Assembly: GCA_051294375.1 (NCBI GenBank)
Contig: CM119271.1
Location: 4,197,705 to 4,261,704, forward strand
Reading direction: 5' to 3'
Source: Paraspadella gotoi
Taxonomy: Eukaryota > Chaetognatha
Length of the DNA: 64,000 nucleotides
The notes under the pieces: model-generated
Database searches by the model: none
The model's input: the letters and a program-made list of their open reading frames with translations, nothing else
What the model was told of the DNA's origin: nothing
Position numbers and translations under genes: made by a program
Shown here: positions 24,929 through 36,188 of the stretch, in pieces
How the letters are laid out: each line of letters opens with the position of its first letter
How positions within the stretch are numbered: the first letter of the stretch is position 1

Positions 24929-24963
24929 GAGAGAGGAGAGAGAGAGAGGAGAGAGAGAGAGAG
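24605..24963 (+). repeat. Near-pure purine tract, GA microsatellite field
   Basis: About 360 bp of G and A on the + strand with only a handful of pyrimidines. It starts about 35 bp after a 160 bp T-rich block (24440-24570). Such mirror-symmetric polypurine tracts are known to be able to form intramolecular triplex DNA. Confidence 0.9.
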
Positions 24964-25760
24964 ACCACTACAAAACGAAACAGTTGACGAGCGACGACTG
25001 ACGGACGACGACGACGACGACGACACTAACCACTACATTAACAACAACGAGAAAAACTTTCTTCTTCTTCTTCCCGCGCCGACGCCGCCGCGCCGCCGCC
25101 AACGCCCACGCGGCGCCGCCCCAATAAGTGCTGCAGCTCCATCTACTCTTGCTCTGAAAATACTATTATTATCAATCACGACGCAAATTCACATAATAAC
25201 AACAACATCGACATCCGGCCATTTGAAGTGAGACATCTGGTGGGGAGTTATTTACTTTTAAATGAAAAACTAAAGTCTATTAAATCTTTAACTTGGAAAT
25301 TACTTAAAAAATGATCCAATTAGTCTAAGATGGCCGCAACATCTGGCCATTTAAAGTGAGCACACTGGACACCTTCATGTCTGGAGAATGCAATTTGACG
25401 ACAAAAAAAAGAGAGACATCAACCAAAACCCGACTCATACATGTGACGACGACGACGATGGTGACATCTCGCACAACAGAAAACGAAATCGACCGACGAC
25501 GACGACGACGACGACGACAACGACGACGGCGGCGACGACAACGACGACAACGACGACGACGACGACAACAACACCGAGGATGAATAAAGTGCCAAACGTT
25601 TGTGAAAAATGAGTCATACACATCGGGGGTTTTGGCCGCGGAGAAAAACGACGACGACGACGATGACGACGACGACGACAGCGAAAACAAGGACGAAAAC
25701 AAGGAAAAAAACAACAACAACAACGACGACTATGATTACGTCGACGACGAAACGGAAAGC
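24964..25760 (+). repeat. GAC-triplet field with a short direct repeat
   Basis: GAC/ACG tracts at 24990-25030, 25445-25570 and 25645-25745, with a GCC-rich patch at 25075-25120. CATCYGGCCATTTRAAGTGAG occurs at about 25211 and 25339. Confidence 0.75.
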
Positions 25761-25940
25761 TAAGGCGCTCAGCCAAAGTGGGCTGAAGATGACTCACCCT
25801 TTTAAAAGCTAAGGAACGGGTCCTGCACTTGGGACCAGTCCCCAATGGTCGCTACGCCCTCAAGGCGGTCTAGAGCCGACCTCACGCTTCACGTGAGACA
25901 GGAACCTGGTTGGGGTTGAACCCGGTATCACGTGATCGTG
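25761..25940 (-). mobile_element. Old partial SINE copy inside GAC repeats
   Basis: Reverse-oriented and diverged relative of the SINE at 16196. It keeps the TAAGGCGCT end, TGGGCTGAAGATGACT, GGAACGGGTCCTG, CTCAAGGCGG and TTGAACCCGGTA, but the A-box part is missing and GAC repeats follow directly. Either an older subfamily or a 5' truncated copy. Confidence 0.55.
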
Positions 25941-26998
25941 ATCTGACGACGACGACGACGACGACGACTATGAGGACGACGACGACCTCGCGACCCTCGA
26001 ACGCGAATTGTTATGAAGACAAAAGGAGAAAAGGAGACAAAGAAGGAAATTTGGGAATGTGGGAGAGGGAGAGAGAACTTCTTTTTCCTATTTCTTACAT
26101 TAAAATACAAAATAGTTCGGGGATGTACACTTTCATTCAACATCTGAACGAGCCTTCAAGTCATGTGGAAATTAGACTGACTGGGGCACCGTCGAGTCCG
26201 TACACGCTGTTCACGTGACGACCAGCGAACCAGATGGGGGTGTGGACGCCGACGCGTTCTCGAGTCGGTCACCGGTTATGAGCAAAACCGTGTCCTGAAC
26301 GCCGGTGCCAGAAAGCCGCTCGTTAACATCACCGAGCGATGTATATCGTAACTTCGCCGAAAAATGACCCGTGATCTCGAAGCGGCCAGCGCCCGCCGTC
26401 CAAGGAAGACAAGGTTAAATTTCGGCGCGGGACTGAAAGTGCAGTTGGCGAACGTTTGAAAGGATTTATTGCACGAATCCTATTTTAGAGGTTGTGAACA
26501 CAACGTTTTATTAACAAGCAGAGTTTCTGTTCGCCCCTACACCCTCTCTCACGATTTCCCTCAAGACTCGCCCCCCTCTTACTCGGCGAACCGATTCGTG
26601 GACGATCACTGTGGACGCATCGAAACTTCCGCAAAGGATACCTGCGACTAAAGCCCAAGCGAGCGACAAGTCACGCTCGTCCGGCGCTTGGCCGATCGGC
26701 GGTGGCGAAGCCGTGACGGGGCGAGGGTGAGTGGCGCCGGAAACGACGTCTGAGTGGCGCGTAAGAAGGAACGGTCTTGGATCGGCGCAGCGGACGATAG
26801 TTAAAAGGGCGGCGCTTCGATCGTGTAACGACGTAAAGTGAATTAGATGGGAAAGCCAAAGGAAATGTACACGAATAGAAAGGGATTGAGGAAAAGGAAT
26901 TAAACAGAATTAAGGGGAAGAAAGAAATTCAAAATTGAAAGAATATCGCGAGAAGAAATGAACTGATTCGATAATCAAACGCGAAGTAGTTGATATGA
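25941..26998. other. GAC tract then a GC-richer unassigned region
   Basis: 25944-25988 is a GAC tract. From about 26120 the DNA is GC-richer and non-repetitive, with frames open on both strands (for example 26469-26651 + and 26671-26859 -) and no recognisable product. By position it could hold 5' sequence of the broken gene that follows. Confidence 0.3.
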
Positions 26999-28278
26999 CT
27001 TCGAGCAGTACGACTACGATTACGAGTCGACGACGACGAAGTCAATTGGATCTTCGAAACGAGATCCAGTCGAAACGTCAAATGCTTCTATTGCGTACTT
27101 CGCCACAACGAAGCCTTCGTCGAGAGTCCCGTTGACCACTCCGAAACAATTTTGGAGAAGTTGAAGGAAACCGCAGCGAAATCGGAGTCGAGGAAAGTCA
27201 TTTTGAGAAGCGAAGCCGACGAAATTGACTTGAAAACGAAAAGACATCTCACGGATTTGAAGAATTAATGCGATTTCGGTGGATAAAGGCGACGAACTGC
27301 AAAACGCAGCCCTTCGCTTTATGGCTGCATGTTCTCAAATTATTCACCGTCGCTCGAACGAACTAAACCGGTTTAAGAAGTCAAACGAAAACGAACAGAC
27401 TAAGAAAAATTCCAAAACGCGTCAAAAAAATTAGATTCGTTTTCCTCTAAAAGTCGATGTAGAACCTCCAACACTCCGATTTCAGCTCTTCTGCAATCTC
27501 ATCAGTCCGACAGATCCCACCATCGTCGCTGCCGAAATCGATGAGTCATTCGACATATGGCGCGAGACACCCTGGCGTCAAACTCGCAACGTCCCGTGTC
27601 CATTGTCCTTTCGTCGGGACCTCGTTCGATGAAAACCAAGACCAAGGCCATGCGTCGAAACGTTCACGTCCCGAAAGCACTCCTCTTGCACAGAGTGCGA
27701 TCACAGTCCAAGCAAAGCAATCTCAGATTGCATCGACGAATCACGAGAAAGAAATCGAAGAAGGCGCCGTCGACTTCCGCCGTCCCGTCTCCCTTCAAAC
27801 CTTCATTCCCCGTCGTCGTCGATCGAGAAACGCTCAGTGCGATCAAATGTACCCTACATACGGCCGCCCGAAACTCCTCCACCTCGAAGCACTCGTCCGA
27901 CTCCACTCCACCGACCACGCAACATTTGTGCAGGCGCACTGTGCGCAACTTCAAGCGCGCGCATCAACTGTGTTGCAATCGCCACATGGTCTTCGAAGGC
28001 GACACCCCTTGTCTTTGCGACTCTGAGCGATTTCAGCGCCGCAACGGAGTTTTCGATTGGAAGACACACAAAAGGGAAAAGCATACGAAGAAGTCGGGAA
28101 CCCCTCGTACACCACCGTCCCTCCGCTCCCTCCCCTCACCGTACCTCCACGTCGCAACGCCTCTTGAAAGCCATTTCTGGTTCCAAATGAACCGCGATTC
28201 TTCAATGGCCTCTCCACCAACGTAGTTGCTGCTTGTTCCAGATGTCGTGTGGTCCACAAGAAAAAATCAGAAAGATAA
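26999..28278 (+). pseudogene. Broken gene with degenerate C2H2 zinc-finger signatures
   Basis: Protein-like reading continues across three frames: 26999-27268 (contains VKCFYC), 27261-27632 (amber at 27432; contains FQLFCNLISPTDPTIVAAE), 27541-28026 and 27557-28225, then 28168-28278 (contains CSRCRVVHKK). Finger-like pieces: CTECDH at 27687-27704 one frame away from KQSNLRLHRRI at 27710-27742, which keeps the L-x2-H spacing of C2H2 fingers but has T for the second His. CDQ then YGRPKLL lies near 27838-27880. CRRTVRNFKRAHQL and then KTHKREKH lie near 27930-28085. This is how a C2H2 array looks after frameshifts and loss of Cys/His residues. C2H2 proteins normally bind DNA in the nucleus. No start codon or splice sites could be fixed. 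Sequencing indels are an alternative to true decay. Confidence 0.42.
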
Positions 28279-29499
28279 CGAAAGCAGGATCCTCCTGCCT
28301 TCTCCTCCTGCTCTTCCTCTCTCAGATACAGCTCAGCGAAAGCGAACGCCATCGAAAGTTCACTCAGTCACAAGACCCCTCTGAGCAGAGACCCACGCAC
28401 GAGCCCGACAGTAAAAACGGAAAAAGGTCTGTGCTCCAACCAATCTGCACGAGAATGACAGATCCACTCCTTGCAAAAGTGTCCGTCGCCTACGCGGTCG
28501 ATGCCAGGCGCGTTGACTGTATCTCCAAAAGCTCGACTTGAGAATCCGCACTGAAAAACGTTGGAGAGATATGGACACATAAGGAGGCGATGGACGAAGT
28601 AAAGGAAGGAATCGGCTGAGGTCCGGCAAATCCTGAAACGAACACAGAAGCCAAAAAACCAAACAAGAGACTGGCAGACGACCACGCTTGATGCCATGCT
28701 ATGTCTAGGATTCCAAGACGAAAAGCAGGGACAAGAAAAAACGAAAAGCTGAACAGCGTAGGGAATATATGGAAGGCACAAAAGAACATGGCAGCAGCAA
28801 ATCCATGTGACCAGAGAGCACAACGAAACGAGAAGAACAACACCTAACTGTCAAAGTCCTCTGCTGTGACAGAGGCAGGGATAGCAAGAAGGAAGAAGAA
28901 GTATGAAGACTAGCCTCAAAAGAAAGGAGCCGAGAAGAGAAGAGAGAGGCACGAGAGAAGTAAATACAAAAATCGCAAGAGACTGGGCGCGACGACTAGA
29001 GAGGAGAGAGAGCGCCAAGCAGAGGGAGAGCAATGCAGGACTAACAGCAGAGAGAGAGAGGAGGATTAGACTTAGAGAGCGAGACATCGACAAACTGGTG
29101 GAGAAAAGAAAGCGAAATGACAATAAAATGAAAATGACCAAGAAAACTGAATAAATGAACATGACAATGAAGATGAAATGAAATGAACAATGCAAAGTGA
29201 AAGAAAATGAGTCAAACGGTAGGAAAGGAAACAAAAAGCGACCCGTCACGGAAACGGACAAAGATTCAGAGACGGAAGAAGGCCAAAAGAGGAAATGAAG
29301 AGCGAAACAAATGGGAACGACAATCTAGATAAACACGATAGACGAGAAATTGCGCGTGGACATTCCGAGGAACTTGCAAATTCACTTGTGCTATAATAAC
29401 TATAGCGAGTACCGGTCGACGTCGCTGAGGCGAAACTAGTTAGCAGAGAGATAACTGTTCTGCGAAAAACGGCTTCAAAAGCGGCCTGAAGTCCTCAAA
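28279..29499. other. Unassigned region between two protein fossils
   Basis: A-rich, moderately GC sequence with GAGA-rich pieces near 28930-29090 and AAATGA-rich sequence at 29120-29215. Minus-strand frames are hydrophobic (F/S/L-rich) as expected from composition. It could contain the 3' part of the Gypsy fossil, but I see no LTR match and no poly-purine tract that I can defend. Confidence 0.3.
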
Positions 29500-32400
29500 G
29501 CCACCTCGTACTGCTGACAGGCAAACGAGTCAAAAACAGCTTATTTTTTTATTTGCTATTCCGCCCCCAGAGCCCTGTCGTACGGGAATCCTCGATGTCC
29601 CCCTGATGCCTAGCAGAGGGCGTGTGAATGATTATTGAACAACAGCTGAGTTTGTTGAGGTCCGAGACCCTGCCGCGCCCCCCTACCATCAATTCTCCCT
29701 CACGACCGAACCACACTGTAGGCCGATCTCGAAGAGCTTGGTCGATACCATTCTCCGGCTTGCCAACACTCAATCGACGAGACCTACCGGAGAACGCAAA
29801 AACTCCAACACCCGATCAGAGTCTCACTACAACAGCGCTAAACCCGACTCTCTGGTGCCCTCTGCCAAAAGCTCTCATCCACGAAGAATCCCCTGGCCCC
29901 CTCCAACCTGACGCATCACACTTCGGGATCCAATCTGGGAAGGAAACCACGTAACCCTTCGAAAACCAAACTTGAATTCTTTGCAGGTCGTCATTCCCCA
30001 GTCCGAGAGAATTCCTCCTCCTCATCTCTCCAAAGAAGTCAGTCGAAGTCAACTGATCGGGTCAATCCGCGTCAGTCGTGATCGTCAGGTCGCTAATACA
30101 GGATCGTAATCTGGGGCGCAAAATGTAACGCCAGAGTTAACGCTGGAACCATCCTGTCGAAAAACTTGGGGAAGAGCACTCAGCTCCAATGCTGAACAGC
30201 TCCTCTCTGAGTATCTAGTATGACTTTCCCTGCGAGCACGCCCGACAAATTCTCCTCCGACGAAGACTTCGTCCCCACAACGTGATACGTCCATGAGCGA
30301 CATGAGCCAGAAGGAGCAGAATCCCTGCACACCACTTCGGAAGAGCCGAGAACCGAGACCTGCAGCAGCGGCGGAGACAACACCCAGCAGATCACTACAC
30401 TCGATCGTCTTAAGCCACTAAAGAGACTTTGCACCCTGTGCGATTCTGTTCCCGGAAGCGCAACGACAGTGAACTTGAGTCACACACTGAACGTCCTCTC
30501 AAACACTCAATATGGAAGATGGCCATGCCAACAGCCGCAACATCCCCCACAAGTCCCCGGTGAAAGCCCCGGCGAAAAAACAGAGAAGCCCCAAACCTCC
30601 GGGACGGGCATCGGTCGCAACCATCGCGTGCAAAGAAATCCGGGAGACATCGGCGATCGCAGCAAAGCAATCCTGGATCTCCGCGTTTGACTCCCACGCC
30701 AGCTCCACTTTCTCGCCGCCTCCGAAAGAAGGACTGCTCTTCACTCAGAATCCTTCTCCGGTGAGTAGACCGATTGACGTCGCGTTGAAGCTGTGCCGCC
30801 CTCAGCGAAATGAGCCGCGAACGCCTAAACCTGAGCCTGCGGTGCGACAAGACAACAGCAAAGAACCTTGACATGCTGATCGACGTGCTCTAAGCAGGAA
30901 GTGCAGAGCGGCCATCTCGCGAAGTGATAAAAATCTTCGCAACGGGAGCGACAAACCGATGAAAGCGCACCCGTCACCCATGGCGAAGACCAAAGACTGA
31001 AAACTGCCGTCGAATACCAAACTGACTCTGGATGGATGATGAAGCCCACCTTCAAGAGTCGAAAGCTGTGAAGGTTCACCAGACACTCCCCTTGCGAGGC
31101 CCCAGTCATCAGAATATCGTCTATGTAGAACAAGCAAGCTGAGCCCTCTTCCGGAGCCAGGCGACTACGGGCGTGTCGTCTTGGGTGAAAGCCATAGGAC
31201 GGGTTGCCAAACGAAAGGAAGGAACTTGTATGGATAAACGCGCCTCGATCCAAATGAACCGACAAAACTTGCGAGAATCCCCGCATATATAGGCAAGTGG
31301 AGATGCGTCAGCGAAGAATCGATGACACCCATATCCCCCGAAGACCATCCCTTCACCAGAACATCTTGACAACTCCATCGAAAGTAAGGAGGACAATGAG
31401 ACCTGTTGAGCTCTTCAAATTAGAATTGGCCCTCATCCCCATCTTTTTGGATACCAGAAAAATCTTGAATAATATCGCCGGAGAAGCCTCCCCCCACGCA
31501 CCCTTTTCCAAAGCTGCCGCTATCCTCGTCGCGTGAAGATCCCCTGCCCAAAAGAAGGTCTCGCCGAAGAAGGCATTCCTGTAGGAACCTGTTCGCTCTC
31601 CTGCAATGAGAATCCTTCAACGTTTGTAGAATACGGAATCCTTCCGATGTCCAAATCCGCCAAAAAGGACGAAGTTGTTGCAAGCGCCCTCCACCGCGAA
31701 AGTGCGGAAGACGGCCGAGAAGAAAAAAATCGAGTCCTGGACAGTCCATGGTCGGATTCCAAAGTGGCGGACGAGGCGACGGCCGAGGGGCTCAGACGAA
31801 CGCACTTGGATCCTTCGACCCGCCCCATCCCCTTTCCGAACGCTAAAAGGAAAGGACGCGGACTTGCGATAAGGCTTGTAGGAACCCCTGGACTAGCAAA
31901 GAACCTATTCCGCGGAACTGCATTACATTTTTCGGGGCGATAACTGAGCCTTGAAAGAAGAGGAAGGATAGCCGCCGAAACTCCTCGTCGATTCCCAAAA
32001 TAAAACCACAGAAGGAGGGAATCCGTCAGGTAGCTTAAGGCTCTCTTCGGAGAAGAACGCATATCCAGACGTCGGATCAGCCAAGCTGAATAAAAAGAGC
32101 GCCCGACATTGAAGCGCATCCTTGATGGACAGCCAAATCTCCAATCCAAAATCAGTTCGGATCTGCGCCGAAGCGAAGACGCAAAAATAAATTTCAGGCC
32201 TTCTGGCAGTGTGAAGGACAGAAGACTACGGCCCCAGCATCCCCAATGCGAAACGAACTCTTAAAAAGAGCAGCCGATTTGCGGATCCTTGGAAACGGCA
32301 TCAAATTGTGCAGAGACGACAAGTAATCCTTCTGGAGGTCCAAAAACAGCAGAGAAGATCCATCAAACCCAACCGAGCATAAATTAGATCTGCGTTGACC

Positions 32401-32520
32401 GCCCGGTCTTCGCTCCCAAAGCCTGGCGAAGCCGCCCCGGAAGAACCAACAAACCCTCCTCTCCATTGCATGACAGAACAACACCGCAGCCCGGAAAGGA
32501 AACTGAAGTGCAAAGTTGCG
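29500..32520 (-). pseudogene. pol: Fossil Ty3/Gypsy retrotransposon, gag end and pol
   Basis: Read on the minus strand, the order is that of Ty3/Gypsy pol. A possible gag end/protease part lies at about 32000-32460 (CWFF.GGF; a DPTSG stretch), but I could not find a clear DTGA motif. Reverse transcriptase: QKDGDEGQF and EELNRS near 31395-31450, DSRKFCRFIW near 31247-31275, LPF/FGNPSYGF near 31180-31225, and the catalytic FYIDDIL box at 31111-31130 followed by GASQGECLVNLH. RNase H junction: AWESNAEIQDCFAAI (about 30655-30700) and TDARPGGLG (about 30590-30615). Integrase: a CRAC zinc-tail-like piece at 30226-30249 and ITTDAD..DQLTSTDFF at about 30034-30090, matching the second catalytic Asp region. 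Frames switch many times, so it cannot be expressed as such. LTRs were not found. Confidence 0.72.
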
Positions 32521-32902
32521 TTGGGGAATAAAGTCTCAATCCACGGAGCTCAAGAAGTGGAAGGAGTTTTCCTTCCTACCGAACACAGATAATTCATCGT
32601 CACCGGTCAACTAGCCATAACAAGCGGTGATTGAGACGAACTAACTCCAATATCGCGATCAGGCAAAGAGTCGGGTATAGCAGGAACAGCCTTGGCGCAG
32701 AAGCGCCGACTTGATCAGGAACGAATCCAGCAAGCACATAAAGGTGTGCGCCAACGTGAATCCAAGCCAATGAATCGATAAATAGAAAAGGAAAAACCGA
32801 CAAAACGCCTTAATCACCGCAACCAAAAACAAAACCAGCCGCTCACCGTGGTAACACGGCGGAGAACACCAAGTGGAAGACCCTGACACCTTTCCCCCCT
32901 AT
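32521..32902. other. Unassigned sequence upstream of the Gypsy fossil
   Basis: Non-repetitive, moderately GC-rich. It may belong to the gag part of the fossil (minus strand) but carries no motif I can recognise. Confidence 0.3.
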
Positions 32903-33032
32903 TATCGAACCAGAAATATCATATCGACCATGAAGCTCGGTTATCTATGAGGAAATGAAATCATCATCTATATATTTTCTCTTTTTTTTTGCGGTCCGGA
33001 TGAACAATAATCCAGACGGACAGACGGACAAG
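32903..33032 (+). repeat. Duplicated segment, copy 1
   Basis: Shares TATCGAACCAGAA, ATGAGGAAATGAAA, ATTTTCTCTTTTTTTTTGCG and CAGACGGACAGACGGACAAG with 33875-34004, 972 bp away. It ends exactly at a 25 N gap. Confidence 0.8.
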
Positions 33033-33057
33033 NNNNNNNNNNNNNNNNNNNNNNNNN
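33033..33057. other. Assembly gap, 25 N
   Basis: Placeholder-size gap between a duplicated segment and a GA tract. Confidence 0.95.
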
Positions 33058-33593
33058 GAGAGAGAAGAGAGAGAAGAGAGACGAGAGATGAGAGATTGAG
33101 AGAAGAATGAGTAGGGAGAGAAGATTAGAGATAGCATCGCGCCCGAAGCTTCCGATCGCGCGCAGCTACTGATTGTAGAGTCTTGAGAAAGAGAGAAAAG
33201 AGATTTGAGAGAGTGAAGATGACAGATATGTGATGTGAGGTGAGTAAAATGGGTGCGAGAAAAGAAAGCGAATATGGAAAATGAAAATGAAATGAAATGA
33301 AAAGAAATGAAATGAAATGAGAATGAAATGAAATGAAATGAAATGAAATGAAATGAAATGAAAGGAAAATGGGATAGGAAACCGGTAACGGGAAAAGAAA
33401 AGCAACAAGGGAAGGAATGAAACTCAGTAAAAGGAAAAAGAAAGAACAGGAAAAAAACCCAAACTCATCACTTTATGAACAAGAAGAAAAGACATAACAC
33501 CGCAGATTCTGAACTTCGATCGGCGAGAATGTATATGTTCAAGAATGCTTACCAAAGCATTTTTTCCTCTCCTCGTCTGTCAGCTATATCCTG
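33058..33593 (+). repeat. GA tract and (AAATG)n tract
   Basis: GA-rich at 33058-33130. ATGAA/GAAAT pentanucleotides at 33275-33363, about 15 units with some interruptions. The rest is unremarkable. Confidence 0.8.

Positions 33594-33684
<91 letters not shown>
33594..33684 (+). repeat. (CT)n microsatellite
   Basis: About 90 bp of CT with a single GC interruption near 33651. Confidence 0.95.
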
Positions 33685-33687
<3 letters not shown>

Positions 33688-33874
33688 TTCAGTGTCGAAC
33701 AATGTCCGGGGATTTAGTTCCAGCTGCCCTCTTATTCATGATTTCCCTCCGACCGAAGTCGCCAACAGAAAACCCCCCCTCCACAGCTCTTCGCCACTTT
33801 CCCCCCACCTCCATCCCTGATTACTCTCACCCCTCCACCCCGCCTCTTCCCACCCAACCCCCCGCCTCTCTCTT

Positions 33875-34004
33875 TATCGAACCAGAATATATGATATTCT
33901 GACATGAGCTGGTTATTATGAGGAAATGAAACTCATCTCTAATTATTTTCTCTTTTTTTTTTGCGGGTCCGGATGAAAATATCTGCAGACGGACAGACGG
34001 ACAA
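33875..34004 (+). repeat. Duplicated segment, copy 2
   Basis: Second copy of 32903-33032. It continues into GGACGGACTCGCG, which is not visible after copy 1 because of the gap. Confidence 0.8.
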
Positions 34005-34150
34005 GGACGGACTCGCGCGATCCGTAAACTAGATTGAGAAGAAAGAGGCTGAAGGGAGATTGGATCTCTCTCTTGGACAAGACGGACTCGCGATCCGATT
34101 TAATACTAGAGGTTTGGAGGAAGAAAGAGGCTGAAGGGAAGATTGGGATG
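34004..34150 (+). repeat. Two-unit tandem duplication of about 80 bp
   Basis: GACGGACTCGCG, GATCCG and GAAGAAAGAGGCTGAAGGGA occur in the same order from about 34004 and again from about 34081. Confidence 0.75.
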
Positions 34151-34200
34151 GAACTCGTGACGGGGATGGAGGCAATGGAATAAGATATTCGAGGGTTCTT

Positions 34201-34518
34201 AGTTGCGCCGCGAGTACTCGGTCTGTCGGTCGGACTGTCGGTCGGTCGGTCGGTTAGTATCTATATAATTCGTCTTTACTTGGTTGTTCATTTGTTAAGA
34301 CAGGAAAAAAACCTCAAATCTAAGGGACTGCAAGCACCGCCTTCTGGAAATCCTAAAACTATAAAGAAAAAAGATGGAATTCCGATGCAGTGCATGTTAT
34401 AAATACACGGGCTTAGAAAGTTTTTAAGTCATGTCATGTCTTATCATGTGATCAAAAGGAAATACACGTGAAAATAAAGTGACTGCGGCGCAACACATTG
34501 GAGTCACCGTTCTTGTTT
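34201..34518 (+). mobile_element. Copy B of the internal-microsatellite element
   Basis: Starts AGTTGCGCCGCGAGTACTCG, carries a TCGGTCGGTCGG tract at about 34220-34254, TTCATTTGTTAAGACAGG, AATCCTAAAACTATAA, GATGCAGTGCATG, a GTCATGTCATGTC tract at about 34430, AATAAAGTGACTGCGGCG and a CACCGTTCTTGTTT end. CGGCG and CACCG can pair as a small terminal hairpin. It is close in sequence to copy C, so the family includes relatively recent members. Confidence 0.75.
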
Positions 34519-35162
34519 GTTATGATTCCTTCTCCTTATTCATTTACTTTTTCAATTATTTTTTTTTTAAATTTGGATAAACTTTATACAATATCCATTC
34601 ATTTAATAAATAAGTTATCTTTCCAATCTATGGTTGTTAAACTATGTAACTTAGCCTTTTGTCAAAATATTAATGTTAATTTTTAACTCTTATACATAGT
34701 TATAAATTTGCTAAACTATTTGAAATGATCTATTCATCGCTCCGGACCGTCATGAGAGTCCGAACGTCCGACTTTGTCCCCTTTTTTCAAATATGGCGCC
34801 GACGGAGACGAGTGGGCGTGTCCGAGCGACGCCCTCGCTCGGACTCCGTCCTGCGTCAAAGTCGTGAAAGGCCTTCGTGATGTTGCTGTTGTTGTGGGCG
34901 TCGTCGCTGTAGTAGGAATTGATGGAGGAGTCGGTTTTCGTGTTTCTTCTTCCGATGTGTGGGGGATTTTTCTTTTTCATGTTGTTTCTTTGTTGTTCTT
35001 AATGTTCTTACTTTTGTTTAATAGTTTGTATTTTGTTGTATTTTATTTTCGTCTGAACTTTGCCTACTTCCTTCATTGATACTTATGACTATTGTAAAAA
35101 ACTTAGTTTAAATAGCCAATTTTTTAAACCCCTTAAATTCATTTTATAGTGTTTACGCGTTT
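34519..35162. other. Unassigned region with a GC-richer patch
   Basis: 34735-34990 is GC-richer, with GATGGAGG/GTTGTTG-rich sequence and frames open on both strands. No recognisable product. Confidence 0.35.
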
Positions 35163-35252
35163 TACTCTGATGATGATGCCGACGATGACGACGATAATGA
35201 CGATGACGACGATAATAACGACGACGACGATAATAACGACGACGACGATAAT
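35163..35252 (+). repeat. GAC/GAT/AAT triplet repeat
   Basis: Compound triplet tract that runs into the following gap. Confidence 0.9.
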
Positions 35253-35754
35253 NNNNNNNNNNNNNNNNNNNNNNNNNNNNNNNNNNNNNNNNNNNNNNNN
35301 NNNNNNNNNNNNNNNNNNNNNNNNNNNNNNNNNNNNNNNNNNNNNNNNNNNNNNNNNNNNNNNNNNNNNNNNNNNNNNNNNNNNNNNNNNNNNNNNNNNN
35401 NNNNNNNNNNNNNNNNNNNNNNNNNNNNNNNNNNNNNNNNNNNNNNNNNNNNNNNNNNNNNNNNNNNNNNNNNNNNNNNNNNNNNNNNNNNNNNNNNNNN
35501 NNNNNNNNNNNNNNNNNNNNNNNNNNNNNNNNNNNNNNNNNNNNNNNNNNNNNNNNNNNNNNNNNNNNNNNNNNNNNNNNNNNNNNNNNNNNNNNNNNNN
35601 NNNNNNNNNNNNNNNNNNNNNNNNNNNNNNNNNNNNNNNNNNNNNNNNNNNNNNNNNNNNNNNNNNNNNNNNNNNNNNNNNNNNNNNNNNNNNNNNNNNN
35701 NNNNNNNNNNNNNNNNNNNNNNNNNNNNNNNNNNNNNNNNNNNNNNNNNNNNNN
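35253..35754. other. Assembly gap, 502 N
   Basis: Begins inside a triplet microsatellite, so it probably contains expanded repeat. Confidence 0.95.
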
Positions 35755-36188
35755 GAATACAAGACGTTTGTTATGTATAAATTTTTTAGCCATGTAGTCA
35801 TGTTATCACTGAAAAAAATATATTTGCCGTTTTGACTTCTGATATAAATCATAAATGATAATGATAAATTATTTTTCTGAACGATTCCCTAACCATTCAC
35901 ACCCATATATTCTTTCCGTGATTCCATTTTCTTTACCCATTTTTCATTTTCTATCATCAACTATCGAATGTACCTGACATTTCGCTTTGACTCTTTCTCT
36001 CATTCCATCTCTTTCGATCTCAAATGTCATGTTAACGTCATTTATGGAGAAACGCTTTGTCATTTCGTTTGATCTCAGTTCGTTGACCCTTGGTCTCTCT
36101 CTATCTTTCGCTCTATCTCTCTCTCTCTCACTCTATTTCTCTCTCTGTCTCTCTCTCTCTCTGAGCGAGGGTTAGTTTACGAGATTTT
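35755..36188. other. AT-rich DNA ending in a CT tract
   Basis: No gene seen. CT-rich at 36093-36162. Confidence 0.5.

Noticed and set aside
27074-27130. BIR-like CFYC followed by DH in the broken + strand gene
   Set aside because: The spacing from the CxxC to the His does not fit the BIR pattern and the final Cys is missing. Degenerate zinc-finger sequence is a better fit with the neighbouring pieces.
28368-28843. Envelope-like hydrophobic minus-strand frame beside the Gypsy fossil
   Set aside because: Hydrophobicity follows from A/G-rich composition on the other strand. No signal peptide, cleavage site or glycoprotein pattern was seen.
29400-32900. LTRs bounding the Gypsy fossil
   Set aside because: By eye no long direct repeat was found between 28.3-29.5 kb and 32.5-33.0 kb.
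35089-35852. Open frames of more than 200 codons across N runs (also at 12049, 58691, 59488 and others)
   Set aside because: Most codons are unknown bases, so the frame length is meaningless.
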